Below are positions 44,436 to 52,915 of a DNA stretch of 64,000 nucleotides, piece after piece (within the stretch, counting starts at the first letter, position 1; every line of letters starts with the position of its first letter). Under the pieces are notes generated by a model. That model worked only from the letters and a program-made list of their open reading frames with translations, had not been told where the DNA came from and made no database searches. Both the position numbers and the translations under genes were made by a program. Source of the DNA: Chryseobacterium oryctis. Lineage in GTDB: Bacteria > Bacteroidota > Bacteroidia > Flavobacteriales > Weeksellaceae. The stretch is taken from contig NZ_JAPDHV010000002.1 of NCBI RefSeq assembly GCF_025971925.1, positions 62,001 through 126,000 of the forward strand, read 5' to 3'.

Positions 44436-44825
44436 ATGTTACAAAGAATACAGACTATATGGACTTTTTTAGCAGTTTTGGCTGCTGTTTTTCTTTTTAT
44501 TACAGGGCAAGATGTTATCATTTCTGACAGTATTCCTGTACTAAATATAGGTTGTATAATCCTTGTTTTAGTTGGATTACTTAGTGTATTCAGCTTTAAA
44601 AACAGAAAAAGACAAATTTTGCTGAATAATATCAGCATCATTATAAACGCTTTGTTGATTGGTGTAGTGATTTACTGGTTACTAAAATTATCCGGAGGAA
44701 TTCAAATTCCTGAGAAGGGTATTGAGCCAATTTTCCCATTAATTGCGATTATTTGTTTGTTTATTGCAAACATATATATTAAAAAAGATGAGAGGCTCGT
44801 AAAATCTGTAGACAGACTTCGATAA
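44436..44825 (+). CDS. DUF4293-family membrane protein
   Basis: A 129-residue protein from ATG 44436 (MLQRIQTIWTFLAVLAAVFLF). The frame is open for 30 codons more, but those lie across the promoter. It has four hydrophobic segments (about 8-24, 34-52, 62-80, 92-110) and a C-terminal basic tail (KKDERLVKSVDRLR), the usual form of DUF4293, whose N-terminal QRIQTIW segment is characteristic. Function unknown. It diverges from rho. Confidence 0.82.
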   Translation: MLQRIQTIWTFLAVLAAVFLFITGQDVIISDSIPVLNIGCIILVLVGLLSVFSFKNRKRQILLNNISIIINALLIGVVIYWLLKLSGGIQIPEKGIEPIFPLIAIICLFIANIYIKKDERLVKSVDRLR

Positions 44826-44849
44826 CCTTACAACGATTTTTTGAGTGAG

Positions 44850-44880
44850 AACAGCTTCTTTTTTAGGAGCTGTTTTTTTA
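44850..44880 (+). terminator. Rho-independent terminator after the DUF4293 gene
   Basis: Stem AACAGCTTCT / AGGAGCTGTT (one G-T pair) with a T loop and a seven-T tail. Confidence 0.8.
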
Positions 44881-44957
44881 TTTTAAATTAATTTTGAAAA
44901 ATCAAATGCAACATTTTCATTTAAAACGCGACAGATTATTTATAAATTTTATTTAAA

Positions 44958-45878
44958 ATGAAAAAAATAACTTTTCTTACTTTCTCACTTTTTTCAATCT
45001 TTGCTTTTGCACAGGACGTTTCCAAAGAGAGAGTTGAAATCGTACTTTCAACATTAGCATCAGACGAAATGAAAGGACGCGAAATAGGAACGTTGGAAAA
45101 CGAAAATGCAGCCAACTATATCGCCAAACTATTCGAAGAAAACAATTTAGAATATTGTACAGGAAACTCTTATTTGGTTCCGTTTGATTACAAAGGGAAA
45201 ACCGCCTACAATGTTTGCGGAATAAAAAAAGGAAAAACAGATAAATATTTAGGTTTCTCAGGACATTTCGACCACATCGGAACAAGTAAAAACCCTAAAG
45301 ACAACATCTATAATGGAGCAGATGATGATGCAAGTGGAATTACAACTTTGGTAGGAATTTCCGATTATTTTAAGACTAAAGAGCCTGAATTTTCTATGGT
45401 ATTTATGGCATTTAATGGTGAAGAAAAAGGAATGCTTGGCTCAAGAGCAATCTCAAAGGATAAAAATCTGGATAAAATATATGATAATCTGACTACACTT
45501 TTCAATTTTGAAATGGTAGCAACAGAATCTGCTTTTGGAAAAAATGCTTTATTCATGACAGGAGACGAGTTCTCTGACCTTGACGAGCTTTTCAATCAAA
45601 ATGCTGAAAATAATTTAAAAATCTATCCTGACCCTTATGCAGATCAACAATTATTTTACAGATCAGACAACGTAAGTTTTGTGAAAAAGAAAATTATTGC
45701 GCATTCGTTTTCAACAGTTGACATGACAAAAGCAACACATTATCACAACGAGAGTGATGACATAAATGTAGTAGATTTTGATAACTTAACTACAATCATC
45801 AATAATTTCGGAAAAACTTTGGAAAAACTGACACCAAAAAACTTTACTCCAAAATATAATGATAAAGTAAGGTTTTAA
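44958..45878 (+). CDS. Exported M28-family zinc peptidase
   Basis: A 306-residue aminopeptidase-like enzyme with a signal peptide (MKKITFLTFSLFSIFAFAQ). The two-zinc site of family M28 is visible: His and Asp in SGHFDHIGTS and NGADDDASGITTLVG (bridging Asp), the Glu pair in FNGEEKGMLGS, a later Asp in EMVATES...GDEFSD, and the terminal His in THYHNESDDINVVDF. It should hydrolyse peptides in the periplasm or outside. It stands alone between two terminator/promoter regions. Confidence 0.9.
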   Translation: MKKITFLTFSLFSIFAFAQDVSKERVEIVLSTLASDEMKGREIGTLENENAANYIAKLFEENNLEYCTGNSYLVPFDYKGKTAYNVCGIKKGKTDKYLGFSGHFDHIGTSKNPKDNIYNGADDDASGITTLVGISDYFKTKEPEFSMVFMAFNGEEKGMLGSRAISKDKNLDKIYDNLTTLFNFEMVATESAFGKNALFMTGDEFSDLDELFNQNAENNLKIYPDPYADQQLFYRSDNVSFVKKKIIAHSFSTVDMTKATHYHNESDDINVVDFDNLTTIINNFGKTLEKLTPKNFTPKYNDKVRF

Positions 45879-45974
45879 TCAGTTCTGAATTTGCAACTTA
45901 TCAAAATACAGTAAAATAGAAGCTTATTCCTTAAAGTAAAACACCTTTAAAAACGTCTTATCATTTAAATTACG

Positions 45975-45982
45975 TAATTTTG
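45975..45982 (+). promoter_or_regulatory. -7 element of the ABC exporter gene
   Basis: TAATTTTG, 19 bases before ATG 46002. No -33 match at the normal spacing. Confidence 0.45.
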
Positions 45983-46001
45983 CTTTTCAATTTTCTATTG
46001 G

Positions 46002-47840
46002 ATGAATCAATATATAAAAATACTTAAGTTCGCAAAACCTCATCAAAAATACATTTTCGGAAGTTTATTTTTCAACATTATGTATTCTGTATTTCAGATT
46101 GCTTCTGTTGGAACTATTCTTCCTGTTTTAGGCATGTTGTTTGGAACTGTAAAAGCTGAAAAATATGAATCTGCACCTGTTTATTCTGGTGAAATATCAG
46201 ATTTTTTTGATTACGCAAAAGAATATGCTAATTATTATGTTCAAACGATGGTTTCACAACATGGGGCACTTAATGTATTGGCTTGGCTTTGCATTATTAC
46301 AGCTTTCATGTTTTTACTAAGAAATGTGTTTAGATATTTAGGTGCTTTTTTACTAATCAACTATCGTGTAGGAGTTACAAAAGACCTTCGTGGAACAATC
46401 TATAATAAAATACTCTCTCTTCCTGTTTCATTTTTTTCCGAAAGCAGAAAAGGTGATTTGATGTCAAGAATGTCGAATGACGTTGGTGACGTAGAAGGTA
46501 GTATTTTGGGAAGTTTGGTAGAATTAATTAATGCGCCATTTATGTTAATAAGTACTTTAGTTACATTATTCATGCTGAGTACAGAAATGACACTTTTCTC
46601 ACTTTTGGTTTTGCCAGTAATGGGAACAATGATTGCACTAATCGGAAAAAGTCTAAAAAAAGATTCTCACGAAGCACAAAACGAGATGGGAAATATTTTT
46701 TCGATTGTTGATGAAACCTTAAAATCGACTAAAGTCATTAAGATATTTAGTGCAGAAAAAATAATGAATAACCGTTTTACGCAATCTATGCAAAAATGGA
46801 TAAACAGTTCTATAAGACTGGGAAGAAAAAAGGAGTTAGCATCTCCTATGAGCGAATTTTTAGGTTCTGTAACATTCTTAATCATTGCCTGGTACGGAGG
46901 AAAGCAGATTATTGTAGAACAGAGCATTTCTCCTGGTGAATTTCTTGTTTTCCTAGGTATTTTTTTTCAAATTTTACCTCCTGTAAAGAGTTTATCTCAA
47001 TCTATTTCGAATATTCAGAAAGGAGAAGCTTCTCTTGAAAGAGTATTAGAAATTCTTGATGCAGATGTGAAAATTGATGAAATTGAAAACCCTGTATCAA
47101 TCTCCACTTTAAATCATTCAATTGAGTTTAATAATATTGGTTTTTATTATGATAAAGACCATACGATTCTCAAAAACTTTTCACTAAGCATTCCTAAAGG
47201 GAAAACGGTAGCACTTGTCGGGCAAAGTGGAAGTGGTAAAACCACAATTGCCAACCTTTTAGCAAGATTTTATGACGTTACAGAAGGGGAAATCTTAATT
47301 GACAAAACTAATATCAAACATTTAAAATTAAAAGAATATCGCCAACTTTTAGGAATGGTTACTCAAGAATCTGTATTATTCAATGATTCTGTTTATAATA
47401 ACATTCTGATGGGTAAACCTGATGCTACAAAAGAAGAGGTGATTGCAGCAGCAAAAATCGCCAATGCAGATTCATTTATTTCTCAGCTTCCTGAAGGCTA
47501 TGATTCTAATATTGGAGATGATGGAAATAAGCTGTCTGGAGGTCAGAAACAAAGAGTTTCTATTGCGAGAGCAGTTTTGAAAAACCCACCAATTATGATT
47601 TTGGATGAAGCAACTTCCGCTTTGGATACAGAATCTGAAAGATTTGTTCAGGATGCTTTGGAAAAAATGATGGAAAACAGAACATCTCTGGTTATTGCAC
47701 ATAGACTTTCTACCATTCAAAAAGCAGACTGGATTGTTGTAATGGAAAAAGGAGTTATTGTAGAGCAAGGAACACATCATGAGCTTATTGCGAAAAGAGG
47801 CATGTACCACAAACTTGTTGAACTTCAAAATTTTGACTAA
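46002..47840 (+). CDS. ABC exporter half-transporter (MsbA-like, TMD-NBD fusion)
   Basis: A 612-residue protein with about six membrane helices (1-335) and a C-terminal ATPase domain. Walker A is GQSGSGKTT, the Q-loop is in TQESVLFND, the signature is LSGGQKQR, Walker B is IMILDEATSALD and the H-loop is IAHRLST. Domain order and length fit the lipid A/multidrug exporter group (MsbA, LmrA). As flavobacteria place MsbA-like genes in various contexts, the substrate cannot be assigned. The next gene starts 22 bases downstream. Confidence 0.92.
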   Translation: MNQYIKILKFAKPHQKYIFGSLFFNIMYSVFQIASVGTILPVLGMLFGTVKAEKYESAPVYSGEISDFFDYAKEYANYYVQTMVSQHGALNVLAWLCIITAFMFLLRNVFRYLGAFLLINYRVGVTKDLRGTIYNKILSLPVSFFSESRKGDLMSRMSNDVGDVEGSILGSLVELINAPFMLISTLVTLFMLSTEMTLFSLLVLPVMGTMIALIGKSLKKDSHEAQNEMGNIFSIVDETLKSTKVIKIFSAEKIMNNRFTQSMQKWINSSIRLGRKKELASPMSEFLGSVTFLIIAWYGGKQIIVEQSISPGEFLVFLGIFFQILPPVKSLSQSISNIQKGEASLERVLEILDADVKIDEIENPVSISTLNHSIEFNNIGFYYDKDHTILKNFSLSIPKGKTVALVGQSGSGKTTIANLLARFYDVTEGEILIDKTNIKHLKLKEYRQLLGMVTQESVLFNDSVYNNILMGKPDATKEEVIAAAKIANADSFISQLPEGYDSNIGDDGNKLSGGQKQRVSIARAVLKNPPIMILDEATSALDTESERFVQDALEKMMENRTSLVIAHRLSTIQKADWIVVMEKGVIVEQGTHHELIAKRGMYHKLVELQNFD

Positions 47841-47862
47841 AATATTTTAATTTATATTTTAA

Positions 47863-48210
47863 ATGAATCCTATACAAGAGTATTTCTACAAAATTGAAGA
47901 ACCTGACAGAAGTACTCTTCTTTTTCTGCGTAAAAAAATACTTGAATCCGACACTGAAAATATTACCGAAACTCTAAGCTTTGGGTTACCATTTTTTAAG
48001 TATAAAAAGAAAATGCTATGCTACTTCTACTACAGCAAAAAGCATCAAAAACATTACATAAGTTTTTATCACGGTGACAAACTTGATTATCCCGAACTTC
48101 TACAGGAAGGCAGAAAGAAGTTTAAAATCCTTTTAATTGATCTGGAACAGGATTTACCTGTTAAATATATTCTAAATCTGATTGAGGAGGTAAAAAGTTA
48201 CATCAAATAA
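47863..48210 (+). CDS. DUF1801-family protein
   Basis: A 115-residue soluble protein with the DUF1801 pattern: an N-terminal helix with IEEPDRSTLLFLRKKIL, then ETLSFGLPFFKYKKKMLCYFYYSKKHQKHYISFYHG (a beta sheet carrying a hydrophobic and aromatic groove), and a C-terminal helix (LNLIEEVKSYIK). Function unknown. It follows the ABC exporter by 22 bases and may be co-transcribed. Confidence 0.85.
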   Translation: MNPIQEYFYKIEEPDRSTLLFLRKKILESDTENITETLSFGLPFFKYKKKMLCYFYYSKKHQKHYISFYHGDKLDYPELLQEGRKKFKILLIDLEQDLPVKYILNLIEEVKSYIK

Positions 48211-48250
48211 AAAACTCCGGAACGAAATTCTTCGTACCAGAGTTTACTTT
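48211..48250. terminator. Probable bidirectional terminator between convergent genes
   Basis: Imperfect stem AAACTCCGGAACGAA / TTCGTACCAGAGTTT with an ATTC loop, between the DUF1801 gene and the 596-residue gene. Confidence 0.6.
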
Positions 48251-48267
48251 AAAAACTTATGCTTTAT

Positions 48268-50058
48268 TTATTGTGTATTTATTCCGTTAAATTCTGCCTC
48301 TTTTATTGCCCAAGCCAAAGCATTTGCAACAAATATAGAGTTGTTAATAGTCGTATTGGTAGAACCAAAATTTGGTCTCGGAATAGGACGGTTATTAGCA
48401 TCTGTTAAGAAAGGATAACATGTTGCTCCTGCAGTAGTAGAATTATTATTGGAAACAAAACCACCATCTCCTATCCAAACCAGATTTAATGTAGCGTGTC
48501 TGAAACTAGTAATATTATTGGAACTTCCAAGTGTATTATTGTAAATACCATTAGAATAAACAATTATCTCATTTGATGGCAGATTATTTATTCGTAAAGT
48601 TTCAGAACAATCTTCTCCCCAGTATTTTCCTGCTAGATTTCCAAAAGGACCATTAATAATTGGGTCATTAGATAAACCTATACCAAATTGTTTAACAGTT
48701 CCTGCACCACCCGCACCAGCTTGAGTAGCTGTGATTCCAGGGTCATTAAATACAGTTCTAAATAAAGGTTGCATTTCTGTTGCAAATTCATTAAAAGTAA
48801 TTACAATACCTTTATTAGCTAAATAATCCGCAATAACTTGTGCTTCATTTGAACCAGCTCCTATATATCCGCCATGCCCTGTAATAACAATATCCACAGG
48901 ATTAGCACCTGTTAAATAGGTTGATAGATAGGCCGCAGTTGGATCATCGGGTCCATTTATTATTTCCCATCCTTCAAATTTTACAGTACTGTTTGCATTA
49001 GTACCAAAATTATTACTAGATGTTATCATTGAATTTAAATAAGTCCCATTAGTTCCAGCGTTATAAATTCCTACACCCAAAGTTAAAATTCTTTTTTTAG
49101 GTATAACAACAATAACATTAACTGTACATGTTGTAGATGTTCCTCCTTTACTGTCCGAAGTTATTGTAAGGGTTTTTACTGACGTAGAAGACGGAGTTCC
49201 CATACCCGATAATGTTATGTTTTGATTTCCTGTAGATGTAAAGGTACCAGAACCGCTGAAGGAAATCCCGTCTACAGTATTGGTAGTAACCGTATAGCTT
49301 CCCAATGCTGAAACATTAACAGGTAGAGTAATAGTATTAGAAGCTGTAAGGGCAGTTCCCACTTTATATACGCCATTTACTGTAGCACTACCACAGCTCA
49401 TGGTATAAGTTGCTGCAGGGCTTAACACATCTACCGTTACCGCAGGAGTACAGGTAACGTCTACGCCATTTGCAGAAAGCTGTACATTATCTATTTGTAT
49501 GGCAGAAGGAACACCCTGCCCCGGAACCTGTACGGTTTGTATTCCTGTATTCATAAAAACACCTGTTCCGTAAAAATTATATCCATTAGTAGTTGTACCA
49601 GTAATAGTATAATTTCCAATTTTTGTCACATTTACAGAAACACTCAAATAGTTAGAAGCGGTTAACTCTTTTCCCTGAATGTATGTCCCCATTGCTTTTG
49701 TATTTGCACAGTCAACAGTAAAAACTGATTTTCCTATTTGACCACAAACACTTTTCCACTCATTGTCTGCTAAGCTCCAATAATTATAACAGTCTTCTGT
49801 AGTATTAAAAATAGTAAGACCATCGTCAGTTGCCGGATTTATTACAATAGCATCTCTTTGAGCTTCTGTAAGTCGAGGAATAAGAATTCCTTTGTCGTTA
49901 TTATTTGAAACAACATCTAATACACTGTTTGCATTGGGAGTGGAAGTGTTAATCCCAACTGCACCATTATTTTGCGAAAAAAATTTCCCACAAAAAAGAA
50001 ACAGAAACAAAAACAAAAACAAAGTTTGATTTTGCATTTTTGAAAATTTTGCCATCAT
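48268..50058 (-). CDS. Large secreted protein with Ig-like repeats and a putative GATase-like C-terminal domain
   Basis: A 596-residue protein with a long signal peptide (FLFLFLFLF core). After a GAVGINTSTPNANSVLDV motif, common at the start of flavobacterial surface proteins, come a short conserved block (LIPRLTEAQRDAI, TDDGLTIFNTTEDCYNYW) and two beta repeats of about 90 residues (GNYTITGTTTNGYNFYGTGVF; GSYTVTTNTVDGISFSGSGTF). The C-terminal 250 residues (RILTLGVGIYN, VDIVITGHGGYIG, VIADYLANKGIVITFNE, LVWIGDGGFV, ANALAWAIKEA) look like a Rossmann-type domain related to glutamine amidotransferase-like or ThuA-like proteins; I hold this weakly. No T9SS domain is clear. Its promoter is the module at 50191-50261. 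Confidence 0.7.
   Translation of the reverse strand: MMAKFSKMQNQTLFLFLFLFLFCGKFFSQNNGAVGINTSTPNANSVLDVVSNNNDKGILIPRLTEAQRDAIVINPATDDGLTIFNTTEDCYNYWSLADNEWKSVCGQIGKSVFTVDCANTKAMGTYIQGKELTASNYLSVSVNVTKIGNYTITGTTTNGYNFYGTGVFMNTGIQTVQVPGQGVPSAIQIDNVQLSANGVDVTCTPAVTVDVLSPAATYTMSCGSATVNGVYKVGTALTASNTITLPVNVSALGSYTVTTNTVDGISFSGSGTFTSTGNQNITLSGMGTPSSTSVKTLTITSDSKGGTSTTCTVNVIVVIPKKRILTLGVGIYNAGTNGTYLNSMITSSNNFGTNANSTVKFEGWEIINGPDDPTAAYLSTYLTGANPVDIVITGHGGYIGAGSNEAQVIADYLANKGIVITFNEFATEMQPLFRTVFNDPGITATQAGAGGAGTVKQFGIGLSNDPIINGPFGNLAGKYWGEDCSETLRINNLPSNEIIVYSNGIYNNTLGSSNNITSFRHATLNLVWIGDGGFVSNNNSTTAGATCYPFLTDANNRPIPRPNFGSTNTTINNSIFVANALAWAIKEAEFNGINTQ
49998..50021 (-). repeat. Hexanucleotide repeat in the signal-peptide coding region
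   Basis: Four in-phase hexamers on the plus strand (GAAACA, GAAACA, AAAACA, AAAACA). Read on the minus strand, they encode alternating Phe-Leu pairs. Slippage by one unit would keep the frame but change the hydrophobic core by two residues. Confidence 0.7.
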
Positions 50059-50086
50059 TTATATAGTTATTTACATTAATATCTTT

Positions 50087-50152
50087 AATAACATTAATGT
50101 CCTCTTTTAATAACATTAATGCCCTTTTCTACTAATATTTATGTCCTCATTA
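50087..50152. repeat. Three tandem 22-base direct repeats in the leader of the 596-residue gene
   Basis: Units at 50087-50108, 50109-50130 and 50131-50152. Units 1 and 2 share AATAACATTAATG and a C/T-rich end; unit 3 is more diverged. A partial fourth copy (ACATTAAT at 50073) lies closer to the gene. They fall between the -7 box and the start codon. Confidence 0.65.
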
Positions 50153-50190
50153 TTAATCAGAATTTACATTCAAATTCTTAATAGAGTGCA

Positions 50191-50261
50191 CAAAACTATT
50201 TACAAAACATTAAAAATCACCAATATGCGCCTACGCAACTATACTCACGCGTAGTAAAACT
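50191..50261 (-). promoter_or_regulatory. Shared promoter module, copy 1 (596-residue gene)
   Basis: On the minus strand: a palindromic element (50231-50261; core ACTACGCGTGAGTA), about 33 bases, then -7 TAGTTTTG (50191-50198). The same arrangement occurs at 52739-52809. The position fits an activator site just upstream of the promoter. No -33 TTTG is seen, which would fit dependence on an activator. Confidence 0.6.
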
Positions 50262-50273
50262 TGTATATTAAGC

Positions 50274-51269
50274 CTAGATATTAAGTATAAAATTATTTAT
50301 ATTGACATCAGAAGGTATTCCCAATTTCTTTCTAATCCTATATTTCCTGCTCTCTATTGCCCGAACACTACTGTTTGTACACGAAGCTATTTTTTTTGTA
50401 TCAAAATTCAACCTTATCAATGCACATATATATATTTCCGAACTGATAAGATTGGAATTTATCTTTAAAAGATCCGGTAAAAAATTAGGAAAATATGTTT
50501 GAAACCTTTCTAAAAAAAGAGAAGAGTTAGTCTCTGCCAAGTCTAAAATATCTTTAATATTTTCTTCTGTTAAATTATTAGTAATAATCTGTTTCTTCAT
50601 CAACTCATTATTTGTCTTCAATAGATCTTCAATAGTTGAAGTTTTAGTTTCTGTTTCTTTCATTAATCCGAAAATAAGTTCATCTTTCCGATGTACGAAA
50701 TACATATTTAAGATAGATATCACAATATTGAACATTATGTTTAGGAATTGTATTACCTTGAATTCCTCCTGTTTAATATATTTGCTTCTTGGCAAAAACT
50801 CCATCTCAAAAAAAACACCTCCTATAAAGCTTAGAGCTACCACCAAAACAATAAAAAGTATAGCATAATAATCTTGCTTGTAATTGAAGAAAAATGGTAA
50901 GGCAAATAATATTGAAAAATAAAAATATTCTACTCCACCTTGTTTCCAGGTATATATGTAAAAAAAACTCACTAAAAATATTAAGACTAAAAAAACCGAT
51001 ATAATAGATGGCTTCAAAATATGAAGGAATCTACTCGTCTTTCCTTTAATACTTATCAGTAAAAGCCACATAAGGGCAACACCAACTAAAATCGTAGAGG
51101 TAAAATTATCCCCAAAATAAAATATAATGAAAAGAGAATAAAATGAAAAAAGTAGAAATAAGAATACTAAATAACGATTAATAAGATCCAAATAGTTTTG
51201 GTCATAATTATTAACCATCTTTTTGTTATCATTACTAATAGTTATTTTTTTGAATATTTTATTTTTCAT
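50274..51269 (-). CDS. Membrane-anchored LuxR-type transcription regulator
   Basis: A 331-residue protein with six hydrophobic segments in the first 200 residues (for example YLVFLFLLFSFYSLFIIFYF and AILFIVLVVALSFIGGVFF), a linker likely to form a coiled coil (KETETKTSTIEDLLKTNNELMKKQ) and a C-terminal LuxR-like helix-turn-helix (SSEIYICALIRLNFDTKKIASCTNSSVRAIESRKYRIRKKLG). This design (membrane sensor directly fused to DNA binding) is common in Chryseobacterium, with unknown signals. Its stop lies just 13 bases upstream of the palindromic site at 50231-50261, making it the nearest candidate regulator of the 596-residue gene. Confidence 0.8.
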   Translation of the reverse strand: MKNKIFKKITISNDNKKMVNNYDQNYLDLINRYLVFLFLLFSFYSLFIIFYFGDNFTSTILVGVALMWLLLISIKGKTSRFLHILKPSIISVFLVLIFLVSFFYIYTWKQGGVEYFYFSILFALPFFFNYKQDYYAILFIVLVVALSFIGGVFFEMEFLPRSKYIKQEEFKVIQFLNIMFNIVISILNMYFVHRKDELIFGLMKETETKTSTIEDLLKTNNELMKKQIITNNLTEENIKDILDLAETNSSLFLERFQTYFPNFLPDLLKINSNLISSEIYICALIRLNFDTKKIASCTNSSVRAIESRKYRIRKKLGIPSDVNINNFILNI

Positions 51270-51848
51270 GTCTAAACTTTAAAGTACTGTTGAGAAACAA
51301 ATAGTAAAAATCCTCTACATATATCATTAAAATTAATCTATTCACAACAATTATAATAAAAACATTGAATATTATCAACCTTAAAAACAATAAAATCTAA
51401 AAATATTCCAAACTCCACAATAGTATACAAAATATATTATAAAATAAAACACAAATTAACTTTATTAACGATCAATCATCCTTCATAATCAACAACCCTT
51501 AAACAAATGAAATGCCACAAACATGTAATACAAAGCAATCAATAATAATTTATAAATATCAAATTCAAAAAGACAATTCCACAACCACTTCAAATCAGAT
51601 AATTACAAAAACTATTATCTATAATTTTTCACATGCAAACCTGTGCACAATTGGTTTGTCAGACTCGAAAAACAGAGAAACAATCCCTCTTCTATTCTAT
51701 GAACTCAATATAAAATTCACAAATACTATTTGTTTAGATGTAAAAACTTCACTTCTAGAAAATAGAGAGAGGGAGAAAGGGAACAGAAAAGGCACTCTCA
51801 AAAAGAGCAAAATATCTAATAAGAAGAACAAATTATAAAGATTATCAC
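51270..51848. other. 579-base AT-rich gap with no convincing gene
   Basis: A 108-codon frame exists at 51512-51838, but its composition (Thr/Asn/Ile/Lys-rich) looks like translated AT-rich spacer. An inverted repeat TTATAAAG (51833-51840) / CTTTATAA (51854-51861) reaches into the end of the next gene and could be a weak terminator. Nothing else is recognised. Confidence 0.5.
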
Positions 51849-52190
51849 CTAAACTTTATAAAAAATTTTCCATTTTGCGATTGTATTACGGCTGATTTTA
51901 TAATGATTAGCCACTCCTATGTTGGTAAGCTTATTTTTCTTCTGATATTCTAAGATTTCCAAAATTGAACTTTCATCATAAGAACGTAATCTTTGGCTTT
52001 TAAATTCCATTGCAGATTTGGCTTCACCAAAAATCATCTTATTAAGCTTTAGAATATCCATTGCAGATTCTAAAGAATTAAGTTTCTTTTTTATAGTTTT
52101 ATCCCTTAGTTTTTCCGGAAATTTCTCTTCCAAAATATCCAAATAGATTTGTTTATAATCTGGTCCCATTTTTACTCTTTTTTTATCCAA
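51849..52190 (-). CDS. Small helix-turn-helix protein, transposase-like orphan
   Basis: A 113-residue protein. The C-terminal part (SSILEILEYQKKNKLTNIGVANHYKISRNTIAKWKIFY) is a clear helix-turn-helix like those in transposase OrfA proteins; the N-terminal part (DYKQIYLDILEEKFPEKLRDK) is helical. No catalytic DDE domain follows, so it cannot transpose on its own. Its start overlaps the end of the 137-residue gene upstream by 19 bases, a coupled pair. Such pairs are often labelled transposase in Chryseobacterium, but a regulatory role is as likely. Confidence 0.72.
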   Translation of the reverse strand: MDKKRVKMGPDYKQIYLDILEEKFPEKLRDKTIKKKLNSLESAMDILKLNKMIFGEAKSAMEFKSQRLRSYDESSILEILEYQKKNKLTNIGVANHYKISRNTIAKWKIFYKV

Positions 52191-52585
52191 TTGAACAATG
52201 TTGGTTTTGGAATTCTATACTTTAAAATAGCTTCTTTTGTGGTTATTTGTTTTGTTTTGATTTCTTTTATTATGTGGTCTTTAACTTCTTTTGTATATAC
52301 ATTCTTTCTGAACTCCAATTTACTTACCTTAGGTTTTTGTGCCATTCCTACCTTTGCAGGTGGAGAATAAAGTATTAAATGCCCAGAGTAAATCCTAAAA
52401 AAATCAAATTCCAAAAGTTTAGACCATCTCAATAAAACATTTGTATCAATATCTTCCTCTTTGTACATTTTCTCTACCTCATATTCATCACAATTTAAAA
52501 ACTTTACTATTCTGCTCATCGGAATCTGAAGCTCCTCCACCTTAGATTGAATCAGATTACCTATATGAATATTTTTAAGATTCAT
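52172..52585 (-). CDS. Double helix-turn-helix protein (copy 1), transposase-like orphan
   Basis: A 137-residue protein with an N-terminal repressor-like HTH (IGNLIQSKVEELQIPMSRIVKFLNCDEYEVEKMY), a middle block (LLRWSKLLEFDFFRIYSGHLILYSPPAKVG) and a C-terminal HTH (VKDHIIKEIKTKQITTKEAILKYRIPKPTLFNWIKKE). Two DNA-binding modules without a nuclease or recombinase domain suggest a regulator or an accessory protein. It shares its leader (ATTATACATTAAG next to the start codon) and much of its sequence with the copy at 52916-53329. Its promoter is the module at 52739-52809. Confidence 0.78.
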   Translation of the reverse strand: MNLKNIHIGNLIQSKVEELQIPMSRIVKFLNCDEYEVEKMYKEEDIDTNVLLRWSKLLEFDFFRIYSGHLILYSPPAKVGMAQKPKVSKLEFRKNVYTKEVKDHIIKEIKTKQITTKEAILKYRIPKPTLFNWIKKE

Positions 52586-52915
52586 TATACATTAAGTTTT
52601 AAATATGCTGATATTTACTGTATACTAGAATCAATTATCATTCTTCAGAATTCGTAAGGCATGGAAACAATTTAATTTAAATAATCTCCATATCTAAACT
52701 ACTATATCCTAAAAAATACTTTGATTTATTTTAGAGCACAAAACTACTTGCTAAACCCCATAATCATTAAAAACAAAACCACACAACACTACTCGCGCGT
52801 AGTAAAACTCACTATATTTGATTTATTGGACTAAAAAACTAAACATTAGAAAAGAATCTGTTAAAGTTTTTATTTCTATGCTCTATGAATTAATATTCAG
52901 AAAACATCCTGATTT
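52586..52915. other. 330-base spacer between the two double-HTH genes
   Basis: Holds the leader of copy 1, the shared promoter module (52739-52809) and, beyond it, AT-rich sequence up to the end of copy 2. No partner gene like 51849-52190 follows copy 2. Confidence 0.55.
52739..52809 (-). promoter_or_regulatory. Shared promoter module, copy 2 (double-HTH pair)
   Basis: On the minus strand: a palindromic element (52780-52809; core ACTACGCGCGAGTAGT, near-perfect palindrome), about 34 bases, then -7 TAGTTTTG (52739-52746). Apart from one or two substitutions in the core it is the same as the element at 50231-50261, at the same distance from its -7 box. Confidence 0.6.

Noticed and set aside
51512..51838. 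A 108-codon open frame between the LuxR-type regulator and the HTH genes
   Set aside because: Thr/Asn/Ile/Lys-rich composition without any motif, no promoter, and opposite strand to all neighbours; it looks like chance reading of AT-rich spacer.
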